This document shows positions 7,237 to 14,997 of a stretch of 64,000 nt of DNA, in pieces. The notes below the pieces were generated by a model. That model searched no databases. It was not told the origin of the DNA and was given only the letters and a program-made list of their open reading frames with translations. This DNA comes from Bacillota bacterium. Its GTDB lineage: Bacteria > Bacillota > Clostridia > Acetivibrionales > DTU013. The translations under genes and the position numbers were made by a program. Numbering within the stretch: the stretch's first letter is position 1; each line of letters starts with the position of its first letter. The stretch is taken from assembly GCA_023435305.1 (NCBI GenBank), contig JAEYRV010000055.1:113539-177538 (forward strand), in the 5' to 3' direction.

Positions 7237-8451
7237 ATGTCAATCAGTGAAGAAAGAATGATGATACTCAAGATGCTGCAGGAAGGCAGGATCAACAGCG
7301 ACGAAGCAGCAAAGCTTCTCGAGGCCCTCGAAGCAAAACAGGGTCCCCAGAATGCAGGCTTCAAAGGCTTCAATATCCCGAAGCCCCCGCCGCACAACTA
7401 TTACGATGAAGTCACCAGAGTCAGGGAAAGGATCAATGATTGGAGAAAAGACCTTTCAAAGAATTATAACCAGAATGACTTTGACAAAATGGTGGACGAA
7501 TTCAGCGCAAAGGCTGAGAAATTCGGAAAGAACGTTGCCACAGCAGCCTTCGGTGTTGCCGACAAGGTAGTGGATTTTGTGGGAAGTATCGTTGACACAG
7601 GCGCTTTCAATATCTTCGGAAGCTGCGTGACAGTCGAAAAGGATTTTGAAGCTGTTGCTGCAGAGGGATTGAACCTTCATCTCCAGGCAACAAACGGCCA
7701 GATCACTGTTAAAAAGCATCAGGAAGAAAGAATCCTTATTAAGGCAAAGATCCGCACACCGCAAGCTAACGCTGAGAGTGCAATAATTTTCACAAATGAT
7801 AATGGAACAGTAGCAGTCAAGCTCGCAAAGCCTGATACCTACAATCTCAGTGTCGCATATGAAGTACTCGTACCGGTAGTGAAGTTCAACCAGATAGTTC
7901 TTGAAACAAAGAACAGCAAAATATATGTTGAAGATACTCTTTCCGAAGAGTTTGTCAGCGCAACAAGGAACGCTGCCATCGATCTGACAGGCGTCAACAG
8001 CAGCAAGATATCTGTTGATACAAAGAATGCCAAGGTCGCTGTCAATTATATGATAGGCAAGGATATCAGCCTCGGCACAACAAACGCTGTGATAGACATC
8101 AAGAATCTCAAGGCAGAGAAGCTCAATGCAGGCACCATGAACGGAAAGATCCTTCTCGATAATATACAGGGCTATGATGACACAAGCGCAGTCGAACTCA
8201 ACCTCAAGACCGGAAACGCCGACATCAAGGTAAACATGAACGATACCGAAGACAAGGGCTACAAGGTCAAGGCACAGACCACAAACGGAGGAATAAACCT
8301 GCTGATACCCAACCTTCTGTACCGCAGCGCACCGAGATACGAGAGCATGAACAAGCAGGCTGAAGCCGAGACCGACAACTACGCATCCGCAGCTCAGAAG
8401 ATCAACATAAACGTAGAGACCACAAACGGTTACATCGAAGTGATCAAATAA
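7237..8451 (+). CDS. DUF4097 beta-repeat protein, YvlB/LiaX-like
   Basis: The protein has 404 residues. It has an N-terminal helical motif (ERMMILKMLQEGRINSDEAA) typical of the YvlB/LiaX group. A linker and amphipathic region follow (residues 60-120), then a long right-handed beta-repeat of the DUF4097 type with recurring short strands (TNGQITVKK, TKNSKIYVED, TRNAAIDLTG, TTNAVIDIKN, TMNGKILLDN, TTNGGINLLI, TTNGYIEVIK). There is no signal peptide. In Enterococcus, LiaX is linked to the antimicrobial-peptide envelope-stress response; here that role is inferred from architecture and from the DUF2089 partner 40 bases upstream. TAGGAGG precedes the ATG. Confidence 0.85.
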   Translation: MSISEERMMILKMLQEGRINSDEAAKLLEALEAKQGPQNAGFKGFNIPKPPPHNYYDEVTRVRERINDWRKDLSKNYNQNDFDKMVDEFSAKAEKFGKNVATAAFGVADKVVDFVGSIVDTGAFNIFGSCVTVEKDFEAVAAEGLNLHLQATNGQITVKKHQEERILIKAKIRTPQANAESAIIFTNDNGTVAVKLAKPDTYNLSVAYEVLVPVVKFNQIVLETKNSKIYVEDTLSEEFVSATRNAAIDLTGVNSSKISVDTKNAKVAVNYMIGKDISLGTTNAVIDIKNLKAEKLNAGTMNGKILLDNIQGYDDTSAVELNLKTGNADIKVNMNDTEDKGYKVKAQTTNGGINLLIPNLLYRSAPRYESMNKQAEAETDNYASAAQKININVETTNGYIEVIK

Positions 8452-8509
8452 TTTCATTGGAACACATCCCCTCCATAAAAGCTGTTTGATCATATAATAT
8501 ATATTAAAA

Positions 8510-8550
8510 AACGGGCTGGAGCAGCGAAAACTGCCCCGGCCTGTTTTTTT
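8510..8550 (+). terminator. Terminator of the DUF2089-DUF4097 operon
   Basis: A 15-bp stem with some wobble pairs (8510-8524 with 8531-8545), a CGAAAA loop and seven T. Confidence 0.85.
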
Positions 8551-8576
8551 CCCACCTAGATTATAGCTTTTATCTA

Positions 8577-8585
8577 TGCTATAAT
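8577..8585 (+). promoter_or_regulatory. Extended -10 element ahead of prfA
   Basis: TGCTATAAT is a full extended -10 (TGnTATAAT), 33 bases ahead of the prfA start. No good -35 was found, which is allowed for this promoter class. Confidence 0.5.
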
Positions 8586-8618
8586 TAAACACCGATAATT
8601 CTAGTAATGAGGTGCTAT

Positions 8619-9698
8619 ATGTTTGATAAACTCGAAGCTGCGGACAACAGGTATGAGGAAATCAGCCTCAGACTCAGCGATCCACAGGTGATCGCCGATC
8701 AGGACGAGTACCGCAGGCTTATGAAGGAATATTCCGAGCTCGAAGAGATAGTGGCAAAATATCGTGAATATAAAAACGTAAAATCAGATGCGGCCGAGGC
8801 CAAGGAATTGCTTGACGGCACTCTGGACAAGGACTTCCGCGAGCTGGTCCAGCTGGAGTTCGATGAAGCAAGGGAAAAGCTTGAAGTAATAGAAAACGAA
8901 CTGAAGATACTGATAATGCCAAAGGACCCTAACGACAACAGAAGCGTCATCGTTGAGATCAGAGGCGGTGCAGGCGGAGAAGAAGCCGCTCTGTTTGCCG
9001 GCGACCTTTTCAGGATGTATACGCGATATGGCGAAAGACACCGCTGGAAGTCCGAGATACTTGATATCAACGAAACGGAAATAGGCGGCATAAAGGAAGT
9101 CGTGTTTTCAATAGAAGCCCGGGGCGCTTACAGCAGATTGAAATATGAGAGCGGCGTACACCGTGTCCAGCGTGTACCCTCCACCGAGTCAAGCGGCAGG
9201 ATCCACACATCCACTGTCACAGTGGCGGTCCTCCCGGAGGTGGACGAGGTTGATGTGGATATAAATCCGAACGATCTGCAGATAGACACATACCGCGCGT
9301 CAGGCGCAGGAGGCCAGCATATAAATAAAACCGACTCCGCCATCAGAATTACCCATATGCCCACAGGTATCGTAGTGACCTGTCAGGACCAGCGTTCACA
9401 GCATAAAAACAAGGACAAGGCGATGAAGATACTGCGGTCCAAGCTTTATGAAATGGCTCAGCAACAGCAGTCTTCCGAAATAGCTGCAGCCCGGAAGAGC
9501 CAGGTCGGCACAGGCGACAGAAGCGAGCGCATCCGAACCTACAATTTCCCGCAGGGCAGGGTATCCGACCATAGGATAGGCCTTACACTTTATAAGATAG
9601 AAGAGATAATGGATGGCGACCTTGATGATATCCTGGATGCACTGATCACGGCAGACCAGTCGGAAAGACTTGGAAGTGCAGCATACGACGAGGATTGA
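8619..9698 (+). CDS. prfA: Peptide chain release factor 1
   Basis: RF1 reads UAA and UAG and releases the finished peptide. The 359-residue protein has the GGQ motif (SGAGGQHINKTDSAIRITH) and the RF1-type domain order: an N-terminal coiled coil (EYRRLMKEYSELEEIV), a central domain and the C-terminal RTYNFPQGRVSDHRIGLT. The ATG at 8619 is chosen because GAGGTG lies five bases before it; a start 12 bases earlier would overlap that ribosome site. prmC, often adjacent in other Firmicutes, is not next to it here; the next gene is a metal transporter. Confidence 0.95.
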   Translation: MFDKLEAADNRYEEISLRLSDPQVIADQDEYRRLMKEYSELEEIVAKYREYKNVKSDAAEAKELLDGTLDKDFRELVQLEFDEAREKLEVIENELKILIMPKDPNDNRSVIVEIRGGAGGEEAALFAGDLFRMYTRYGERHRWKSEILDINETEIGGIKEVVFSIEARGAYSRLKYESGVHRVQRVPSTESSGRIHTSTVTVAVLPEVDEVDVDINPNDLQIDTYRASGAGGQHINKTDSAIRITHMPTGIVVTCQDQRSQHKNKDKAMKILRSKLYEMAQQQQSSEIAAARKSQVGTGDRSERIRTYNFPQGRVSDHRIGLTLYKIEEIMDGDLDDILDALITADQSERLGSAAYDED

Positions 9699-9743
9699 GA
9701 AATTACGATAAGCAACTGCCATGATCCCGGAAAAATACTAATC

Positions 9744-9806
9744 AAAGCCCTCCCCGAATATACTTGTTAGTGTCATCAAATGTATTTTTGGCACATGGAG
9801 GGCTTT
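9744..9806 (+). promoter_or_regulatory. Inverted repeat that covers the ZIP gene ribosome site
   Basis: AAAGCCCTCC (9744-9753) is an exact reverse complement of GGAGGGCTTT (9797-9806). The right arm is the whole Shine-Dalgarno sequence plus the spacer up to the ATG at 9807. If transcription starts upstream, the mRNA can fold and hide the ribosome site. The 43-base loop holds no obvious stem. A DNA operator reading is also possible. Confidence 0.5.
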
Positions 9807-10544
9807 ATGGGACACCTGCTGCGAATAACCCTTGTGGGATTGGTATCAGGCCTTGCCGGGACAGGTCTGGGCGGATTGTCGGCTTTTTTGATATCAAAGA
9901 CAAACAATCGGATAATGAGTTCGATACTGGAATTCTCCGCCGGCCTTATGACTGCCGTGGTATGCTTTGAGCTGCTGCCTGAAGCGTTCAAGCTCGGCGG
10001 CACCTTCTACACCTTTGTCGGGATCCTTGCAGGCATCCTTATTGTTGTCCTGATAGAAAACCTTTTGAAAAAATCCCAATCCATCGGAAAAGGCGAAAAC
10101 ACCGGACTCCTCAAAGCAGGTATCCTTATGGCTATCGCTATAGCAATGCACAACTTCCCCGAGGGCTTCGCAGTAGGCTCGGGTTTTGAAGCCTCATCGA
10201 GCCTTGGATTTACTATAACCGCAGTAATAATCATACACGATATACCCGAGGGCATAGCCATGGCGGTTCCAATGCGTGCAGGCGGATTTTCGAGGCTGAA
10301 GGCCTTCGGATATACACTGCTTTCAGGCGTCCCGATGGGCTTTGGCGCACTTCTTGGTGCGATGCTGGGCACGATCTCCGACCGGCTTACCGCCGCCTGT
10401 CTCGGATTTGCAGGCGGAGCTATGCTTTATATCATATATGGCGAGCTGGTGCCGGAATCAAAACGTCTTTATCTGGGAAGATTATCTTCTTTGGCGAATG
10501 TATGGGGAATATTATGTGGTATAATAGTATCAGTCTTAAACTAA
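9807..10544 (+). CDS. ZIP family metal transporter
   Basis: A membrane importer of divalent metals, probably zinc (ZupT-like). The 245-residue protein has about eight hydrophobic helices. It carries both signature motifs, HNFPEGFAVG in helix 4 and HDIPEGIAMAVP in helix 5, whose His and Glu residues bind the metal. The ATG at 9807 is chosen because GGAGGG lies just before it; the in-frame ATG at 9795 has no ribosome site. The gene follows prfA and precedes sua5, both housekeeping, so it may be read from the prfA transcript. Its ribosome site sits in a 10-bp inverted repeat. Confidence 0.88.
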   Translation: MGHLLRITLVGLVSGLAGTGLGGLSAFLISKTNNRIMSSILEFSAGLMTAVVCFELLPEAFKLGGTFYTFVGILAGILIVVLIENLLKKSQSIGKGENTGLLKAGILMAIAIAMHNFPEGFAVGSGFEASSSLGFTITAVIIIHDIPEGIAMAVPMRAGGFSRLKAFGYTLLSGVPMGFGALLGAMLGTISDRLTAACLGFAGGAMLYIIYGELVPESKRLYLGRLSSLANVWGILCGIIVSVLN

Positions 10545-10572
10545 ATGACATACGAAAAAGGGAGTACATATC

Positions 10573-11643
10573 TTGAAGACAGAAATAATCAAAGTAGACA
10601 CGGCTGCTCAGGATTGGGACAAGCAGCTTGACTACGCAGCTCAGGTATTAAGATCCGGAGGGCTGGTGGCCTTTCCGACTGAAACCGTATACGGTCTGGG
10701 AGCCAATGCGCTGGATCAGACGGCTGTCGAAGGCATTTACAAGGCAAAGGGCCGCCCTTCTGATAACCCGCTGATAGTTCATATAGCAAACACTGATTCT
10801 GTAAAGGAACTGACAGACAGTATCCCTTTTGTTGCGCCTGTGCTCATGGAAGCCTTCTGGCCGGGACCGCTGACGCTGGTGATGCCAAGATCAAAGAATG
10901 TTCCTGATATTATTACGGCAGGCCTTGATACGGTAGCGGTCAGGATGCCCTCACATCCTATTGCAGCTGCATTGATACAAAAGGCAGGCGTACCTGTCGC
11001 TGCCCCTAGCGCCAACAGCTCAGGCAGACCAAGCCCGACTCTGGCCAAGCATGTGATCGAGGACCTTAAAGGCAAGGTCAATGTGATCATCGACGGAGGC
11101 ATCTCAAAGGTCGGCGTGGAATCGACGGTACTTGATATAACGGTCACTCCCCCAATGATATTAAGGCCCGGAGGAGTAACTCTGGAACAACTGCGCAGCG
11201 TTCTGGGTGCGGTCACCTGGGACCATTCTTCCCCTGGATCTGAAGCGTCCCATACCCCTCCGAGATCGCCGGGCATGAAATACAAGCACTACTCCCCTAA
11301 AGCCGCTCTTCTTCTGCTCCAGGGCAGTCCCGAACGGGTGGCCGCCGAGATAAGCAAAAGAGCAGAGCTCTACCACAAGGAAGGCACTGCTATCGGGATA
11401 CTAAATACCGACGAGACAGCCTCCCTCTATGAGCCCTCTCTGCACACCTACTGCAAGATCATATCCCTTGGGAGCAGGGAGAGCCCGGAGACACTGGCGT
11501 CAAATCTCTTCCGCTGCCTGAGGGAATTCGACGAAAAGGCTGTAGAGATGATAATGGCAGAGACACCTGATGCAGGCGGCATTGGACAAGCAGTAATGAA
11601 CCGGCTGCTGAAAGCGGCCGGAGGAAATATCATAAAGCTATGA
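10573..11643 (+). CDS. sua5: L-threonylcarbamoyladenylate synthase, Sua5 type
   Basis: It makes the threonylcarbamoyl-AMP used for t6A modification of ANN-decoding tRNAs. The 356-residue protein has an N-terminal YrdC domain (GGLVAFPTETVYGLGANA, KAKGRPSDNPLIVHI, PVAAPSANSSGRPSPT). An extra C-terminal Sua5 domain starts near residue 235 after SPGMKYKHYSPKA. The start is TTG with GGGAG upstream. The ten-base gap to the phosphatase gene repeats the B. subtilis ywlC-ywlE neighbourhood. Confidence 0.93.
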   Translation: MKTEIIKVDTAAQDWDKQLDYAAQVLRSGGLVAFPTETVYGLGANALDQTAVEGIYKAKGRPSDNPLIVHIANTDSVKELTDSIPFVAPVLMEAFWPGPLTLVMPRSKNVPDIITAGLDTVAVRMPSHPIAAALIQKAGVPVAAPSANSSGRPSPTLAKHVIEDLKGKVNVIIDGGISKVGVESTVLDITVTPPMILRPGGVTLEQLRSVLGAVTWDHSSPGSEASHTPPRSPGMKYKHYSPKAALLLLQGSPERVAAEISKRAELYHKEGTAIGILNTDETASLYEPSLHTYCKIISLGSRESPETLASNLFRCLREFDEKAVEMIMAETPDAGGIGQAVMNRLLKAAGGNIIKL

Positions 11644-11652
11644 GGAGATAAA

Positions 11653-12114
11653 ATGAAACGGATACTGTTCGTATGTACAGGCAATACCTGCAGAAGCCCC
11701 ATGGCAGCAGCCCTGTTCAACCGTCTGGCGGCCCTTGAGCTGCAAGGTCATGGATATGAAGCAGTTTCTGCCGGACTTTCTGCAATGGACGGTATCCCGG
11801 CAAGCGGAAATGCAGTCAAAGCAATGGACAGCTATCCCGGCGCAGACCTGTCGCGCCATCGTTCAAGGCTGCTGAGGCGTGATGATATCGAAAACGCATT
11901 CCTTGTGCTTACAATGTGCCGCAGCCACAAGCAGCACATACTTTCGATGTATCCCGAAGCGTATCAAAAGGTTCACACATTGAAAGAATATGCTTATGGT
12001 ATGGCATCCGATATAAATGACCCATTTGGAGGCAGTGAATCGGTATACAGGCAGAGCGCAGAAGAAATAGCACAGGCAGTCGAAAAACTTGTAGAAAAAC
12101 TCAAATTTATCTGA
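11653..12114 (+). CDS. Low-molecular-weight protein phosphatase, YwlE-like
   Basis: The protein has 153 residues. The active-site loop CTGNTCRSP is at the N-terminus and the general acid lies in DINDPFGGS near residue 120. B. subtilis YwlE dephosphorylates arginine; the Thr after the catalytic Cys (CTGN) fits that group, whose Thr selects arginine phosphate, though a tyrosine phosphatase cannot be excluded. GAGGAG lies ahead of the ATG. It sits between sua5 and rpiB, the usual Firmicutes order. Confidence 0.88.
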   Translation: MKRILFVCTGNTCRSPMAAALFNRLAALELQGHGYEAVSAGLSAMDGIPASGNAVKAMDSYPGADLSRHRSRLLRRDDIENAFLVLTMCRSHKQHILSMYPEAYQKVHTLKEYAYGMASDINDPFGGSESVYRQSAEEIAQAVEKLVEKLKFI

Positions 12115-12121
12115 TACGGCT

Positions 12122-12150
12122 TTGACTTTAGTATACCAATAATATAAAAT
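12122..12150 (+). promoter_or_regulatory. Promoter of rpiB
   Basis: TTGACT (12122-12127), 17 bases and TAAAAT (12145-12150), 20 bases ahead of the rpiB start. Each box matches five of six. Confidence 0.55.
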
Positions 12151-12170
12151 TGTAACGGAGGCTTAAAACA

Positions 12171-12629
12171 ATGTTGGCAATCGCAAGCGATCATGCAGGC
12201 TTCGACCTGAAAACCGAATTAATCAAGTATTTAGAGGAAATCAACGTCCCGTTCGAGGACCTTGGTACATGTGACTGCACCACTTCCGTCGATTACAACG
12301 ACTACGGGCAGAAGGTAGCAGAAGCAGTAGCTGCAGGAACACACGAACGCGGCATAATAATTTGCGGAACAGGTATCGGTATTTCTATCACGGCAAATAA
12401 GGTACCCGGTATACGTGCCGCTCTTTGCACAGATCCTTACATGGCCAGAATGAGCCGGGAGCACAATGACGCAAATGTACTGGCGCTGGGTGCCAGGGTA
12501 CTGGGCGTCGGCCTTGCGATCGACATAGTCGATACGTGGCTGAACGCTTCTTTTTTAGGCGGTCGTCACCAGAGAAGAGTAGACAAGTTCGGGGCTGTTG
12601 AGAAAAAGTATTCAATAAAAAATACATAA
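12171..12629 (+). CDS. rpiB: Ribose-5-phosphate isomerase B
   Basis: It interconverts ribose 5-phosphate and ribulose 5-phosphate in the pentose phosphate pathway. The 152-residue protein has the RpiB/LacAB fold marks: IASDHAGFDLK at the start, the active-site segment IICGTGIGISITANK, and SREHNDANVLALGAR. CGGAGG precedes the ATG. It lies 16 bases upstream of upp. The linkage with phosphoribosyl metabolism fits: ribose 5-phosphate feeds PRPP, which Upp uses. Confidence 0.94.
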   Translation: MLAIASDHAGFDLKTELIKYLEEINVPFEDLGTCDCTTSVDYNDYGQKVAEAVAAGTHERGIIICGTGIGISITANKVPGIRAALCTDPYMARMSREHNDANVLALGARVLGVGLAIDIVDTWLNASFLGGRHQRRVDKFGAVEKKYSIKNT

Positions 12630-12645
12630 ATCGGAGGTACAACAT

Positions 12646-13275
12646 ATGGATAAAGTTTTTATATTTGATCACCCGCTGATACAGCACAAGATTTCCTTAT
12701 TAAGGGACAAGAACACAAGCACCAAGGAGTTCAGGGAACTGGTATCAGAGATAGCAATGCTCATGGGCTATGAAGTCACCAGGAACATGCCCTTAAAAGA
12801 AGTAGAGATAGAGACACCTGTGGCTGTTGCCAAAACAAAGGTCATATCGGGCAAAAAGCTCGGCATAGTACCGATACTCAGAGCCGGTCTTGGAATGGTG
12901 GATGGCATGCTGAACCTGCTGCCAATGGCTAAGGTCGGACATATCGGCCTCTACCGCGATCCGGAAACGCTGGAGCCCGTCGAATATTACTGCAAGCTGC
13001 CTGTTGACGCCGAAGAACGCGAGATCGTAGTTCTCGATCCAATGCTTGCTACAGGCGGATCCGCATCAGCAGCAATAAGATTCATAAAGGAAAGAGGCGT
13101 CACAAGCATAAAGCTTATGTGCCTTATAGCCGCTAAATCGGGAATAGAAAGAATAAATAAGGACCATCCCGATGTTAATATCTACTGTGCAGCAGTCGAT
13201 GAAAAGCTCAACGACCACGGTTATATAGTTCCGGGTCTGGGCGACGCCGGCGACCGTCTTTTCGGCACAAAGTAG
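12646..13275 (+). CDS. upp: Uracil phosphoribosyltransferase
   Basis: It salvages uracil to UMP with PRPP. The 209-residue protein has the normal length. It shows the PRPP loop VLDPMLATGGSA and the uracil-binding C-terminal region YIVPGLGDAGDRLFGTK. CGGAGG precedes the ATG. It is preceded by rpiB and followed by a small folded repeat and dCMP deaminase, making a short pyrimidine and pentose group. Confidence 0.96.
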   Translation: MDKVFIFDHPLIQHKISLLRDKNTSTKEFRELVSEIAMLMGYEVTRNMPLKEVEIETPVAVAKTKVISGKKLGIVPILRAGLGMVDGMLNLLPMAKVGHIGLYRDPETLEPVEYYCKLPVDAEEREIVVLDPMLATGGSASAAIRFIKERGVTSIKLMCLIAAKSGIERINKDHPDVNIYCAAVDEKLNDHGYIVPGLGDAGDRLFGTK

Positions 13276-13291
13276 AAGCAAGGTATAATCA

Positions 13292-13342
13292 ATGGGACGG
13301 TTCATCCGCTTCCGTCAGGAGCGGAGGGACAGTCCCTCCCAT
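13292..13342 (+). repeat. Small nested inverted repeat between upp and comEB
   Basis: ATGGGA (13292-13297) pairs with TCCCAT (13337-13342), and inside it TCCGCT (13305-13310) pairs with AGCGGA (13320-13325). A third palindrome, GGGACAGTCCC, lies in the right arm. The GGGAC/GTCCC ends resemble the larger element at 47259-47409, so it may be a short REP-like repeat. It could also act as a processing or attenuation hairpin. Confidence 0.5.
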
Positions 13343-13384
13343 ATACCTGGGGATCAGGATAGAATAAGTTTGGGAGGCATCACT

Positions 13385-13822
13385 ATGAGACCGTCGTGGG
13401 ATGAATATTTCATGGAGATCGTTGAGTTGATCAAAACAAGATCGACCTGTCTCAGACGTCAGGTAGGCGCATTGATCGTGAAGGAAAAGCGAATTCTCGC
13501 CACCGGCTACAACGGAGCTCCAACAGGCTGCAAGCATTGCTCCGAGCTCGGCTGCCTCCGGGAAGAGCTGAAAATACCATCGGGTCAGCGCCACGAGCTC
13601 TGCAGGGCTATACATGCCGAGCAGAACGCCCTTGTTCAGGCCGCATATTCGGGGACAAGTGTAAAGGAAGGCACACTTTATGTAACACATCAGCCTTGTG
13701 TACTGTGTGCCAAGATGGCCATCAATGCAGGAATCAAAAAAATCGTATTCAGAGGAGAGTACCCTGATGAACTGGCCATGGAGCTGCTTAAGGAAGCCGG
13801 AGTAAGGGTAGTCAAAATATAG
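13385..13822 (+). CDS. comEB: Deoxycytidylate deaminase, ComEB type
   Basis: It deaminates dCMP to dUMP, the precursor of dTMP. The 145-residue protein has the zinc site HAEQNALVQAA with PCVLCAK, and a second metal-binding cluster (GCKHCSELGC) as in dCMP deaminases. The ATG at 13385 is preferred: GGGAGG lies ahead of it and MRPSWDEYFMEI is the family N-terminus. A longer in-frame reading would extend through the folded repeat at 13292-13342. tagO follows after 14 bases. Confidence 0.92.
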   Translation: MRPSWDEYFMEIVELIKTRSTCLRRQVGALIVKEKRILATGYNGAPTGCKHCSELGCLREELKIPSGQRHELCRAIHAEQNALVQAAYSGTSVKEGTLYVTHQPCVLCAKMAINAGIKKIVFRGEYPDELAMELLKEAGVRVVKI

Positions 13823-13836
13823 GCAGGTGTGTCCGA

Positions 13837-14997
13837 TTGTCATACATTTATGAGTATATAATAACATTTGCACTGGCATTCATAGTAGCATTTTCAGCAA
13901 CACCGATAGTCAGGAAGCTCGCCTTCAAGGTGGGTGGCGTTGACATACCCAAGGACAACCGCAGGATGCACAAAAAGCCTATCGCACTGTTAGGCGGATT
14001 GGCAATCATCTGCGGCTTTGTTGTTTCACTGGCATTTGATCTGCTGACCACTTCGAACATAATCACGCCGGGCAAAGAGATCGCCGGGCTGATGACAGGC
14101 ATAGCCGTGATCATGCTGATGGGTGTCCTGGATGATACAAGGACCCTGAATGCCTGGGTCAAGCTGGCCTTTCAGATACTAGCCGCAGTATGTGTAGTGG
14201 CGATCTCAGGTACGCGTATATCGGTACTGACCAATCCATTTGGAGCGGATCCATATATGGAGCTTAGTCCGTATATATCTATTCCGCTGACCATAATGTG
14301 GATAGTGGGCATAACTAATGCAATAAACCTTATTGACGGGCTGGACGGGCTGGCTGCAGGTGTATCCTCCATATCCTCCCTGTCGCTGTTCTTTGTCTCC
14401 ATACTCAGAGCAGATCTCGCCCCGTCAATAACAGTATATACCGCGCTGGTCACAGCGGCGCTGGCCGGCTCCACGCTGGGCTTCCTGCCGTTCAACTTCA
14501 ACCCGGCGAAGATATTTATGGGAGAAACAGGTGCGGCATTCCTCGGATTCACACTCGGGGTCATATCGATACAGGGCGCAATGAAATCATATACCGCCAT
14601 ATCGATAGCAATACCTCTGCTGGTATTGGGATTGCCGTTGTTTGATACGTTATTTGCCATAACCAGACGAGTCCTGTCACGCAAATCGATAATGCAGGCA
14701 GACAGAGGACATCTGCATCATAGACTCATTGACATGGGCCTTAGCCAAAGACAGTCGGTCCTGATAATGTACATCGCCAGCGCATCTCTCGGTCTATGTG
14801 CCATCGTACTGGCTGACCGCGGCGCACTGAGTGCAATAATACTGCTGTTAGCAGTAGCGGTATTTGTAGTAGGCGGCACAAAGTTCATGAATGACCATGG
14901 GCCGGAGGATATTGACATGACGGACAACGATACACCTGAACACCCGTCTCTGCCGGAAAATGAAATAGAAAAACCAACTGATGGAGTAATAAAATGA
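13837..14997 (+). CDS. tagO: Undecaprenyl-phosphate GlcNAc-1-phosphate transferase
   Basis: This membrane enzyme puts the first sugar phosphate on undecaprenyl phosphate for teichoic acid or other wall glycans. The 386-residue protein has about eleven hydrophobic helices. It carries the family motifs GVLDDTRTL, NAINLIDGLDGLAAGVS, MGETGAAFLGF and the basic cytoplasmic loop DRGHLHHRLIDMGLS. The start is TTG with AGGTG upstream. Its acidic C-terminal tail (about 40 residues) is longer than usual. It overlaps wecB by 4 bases, so the two are coupled in wall polymer synthesis. Confidence 0.93.
   Translation: MSYIYEYIITFALAFIVAFSATPIVRKLAFKVGGVDIPKDNRRMHKKPIALLGGLAIICGFVVSLAFDLLTTSNIITPGKEIAGLMTGIAVIMLMGVLDDTRTLNAWVKLAFQILAAVCVVAISGTRISVLTNPFGADPYMELSPYISIPLTIMWIVGITNAINLIDGLDGLAAGVSSISSLSLFFVSILRADLAPSITVYTALVTAALAGSTLGFLPFNFNPAKIFMGETGAAFLGFTLGVISIQGAMKSYTAISIAIPLLVLGLPLFDTLFAITRRVLSRKSIMQADRGHLHHRLIDMGLSQRQSVLIMYIASASLGLCAIVLADRGALSAIILLLAVAVFVVGGTKFMNDHGPEDIDMTDNDTPEHPSLPENEIEKPTDGVIK

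Noticed and set aside
7456..8592. A 378-codon open frame antisense to the DUF4097 gene
   Set aside because: The composition is Cys- and Leu-rich nonsense, it has no ribosome site, and the sense strand has a clear repeat protein with its own ribosome site and terminator.
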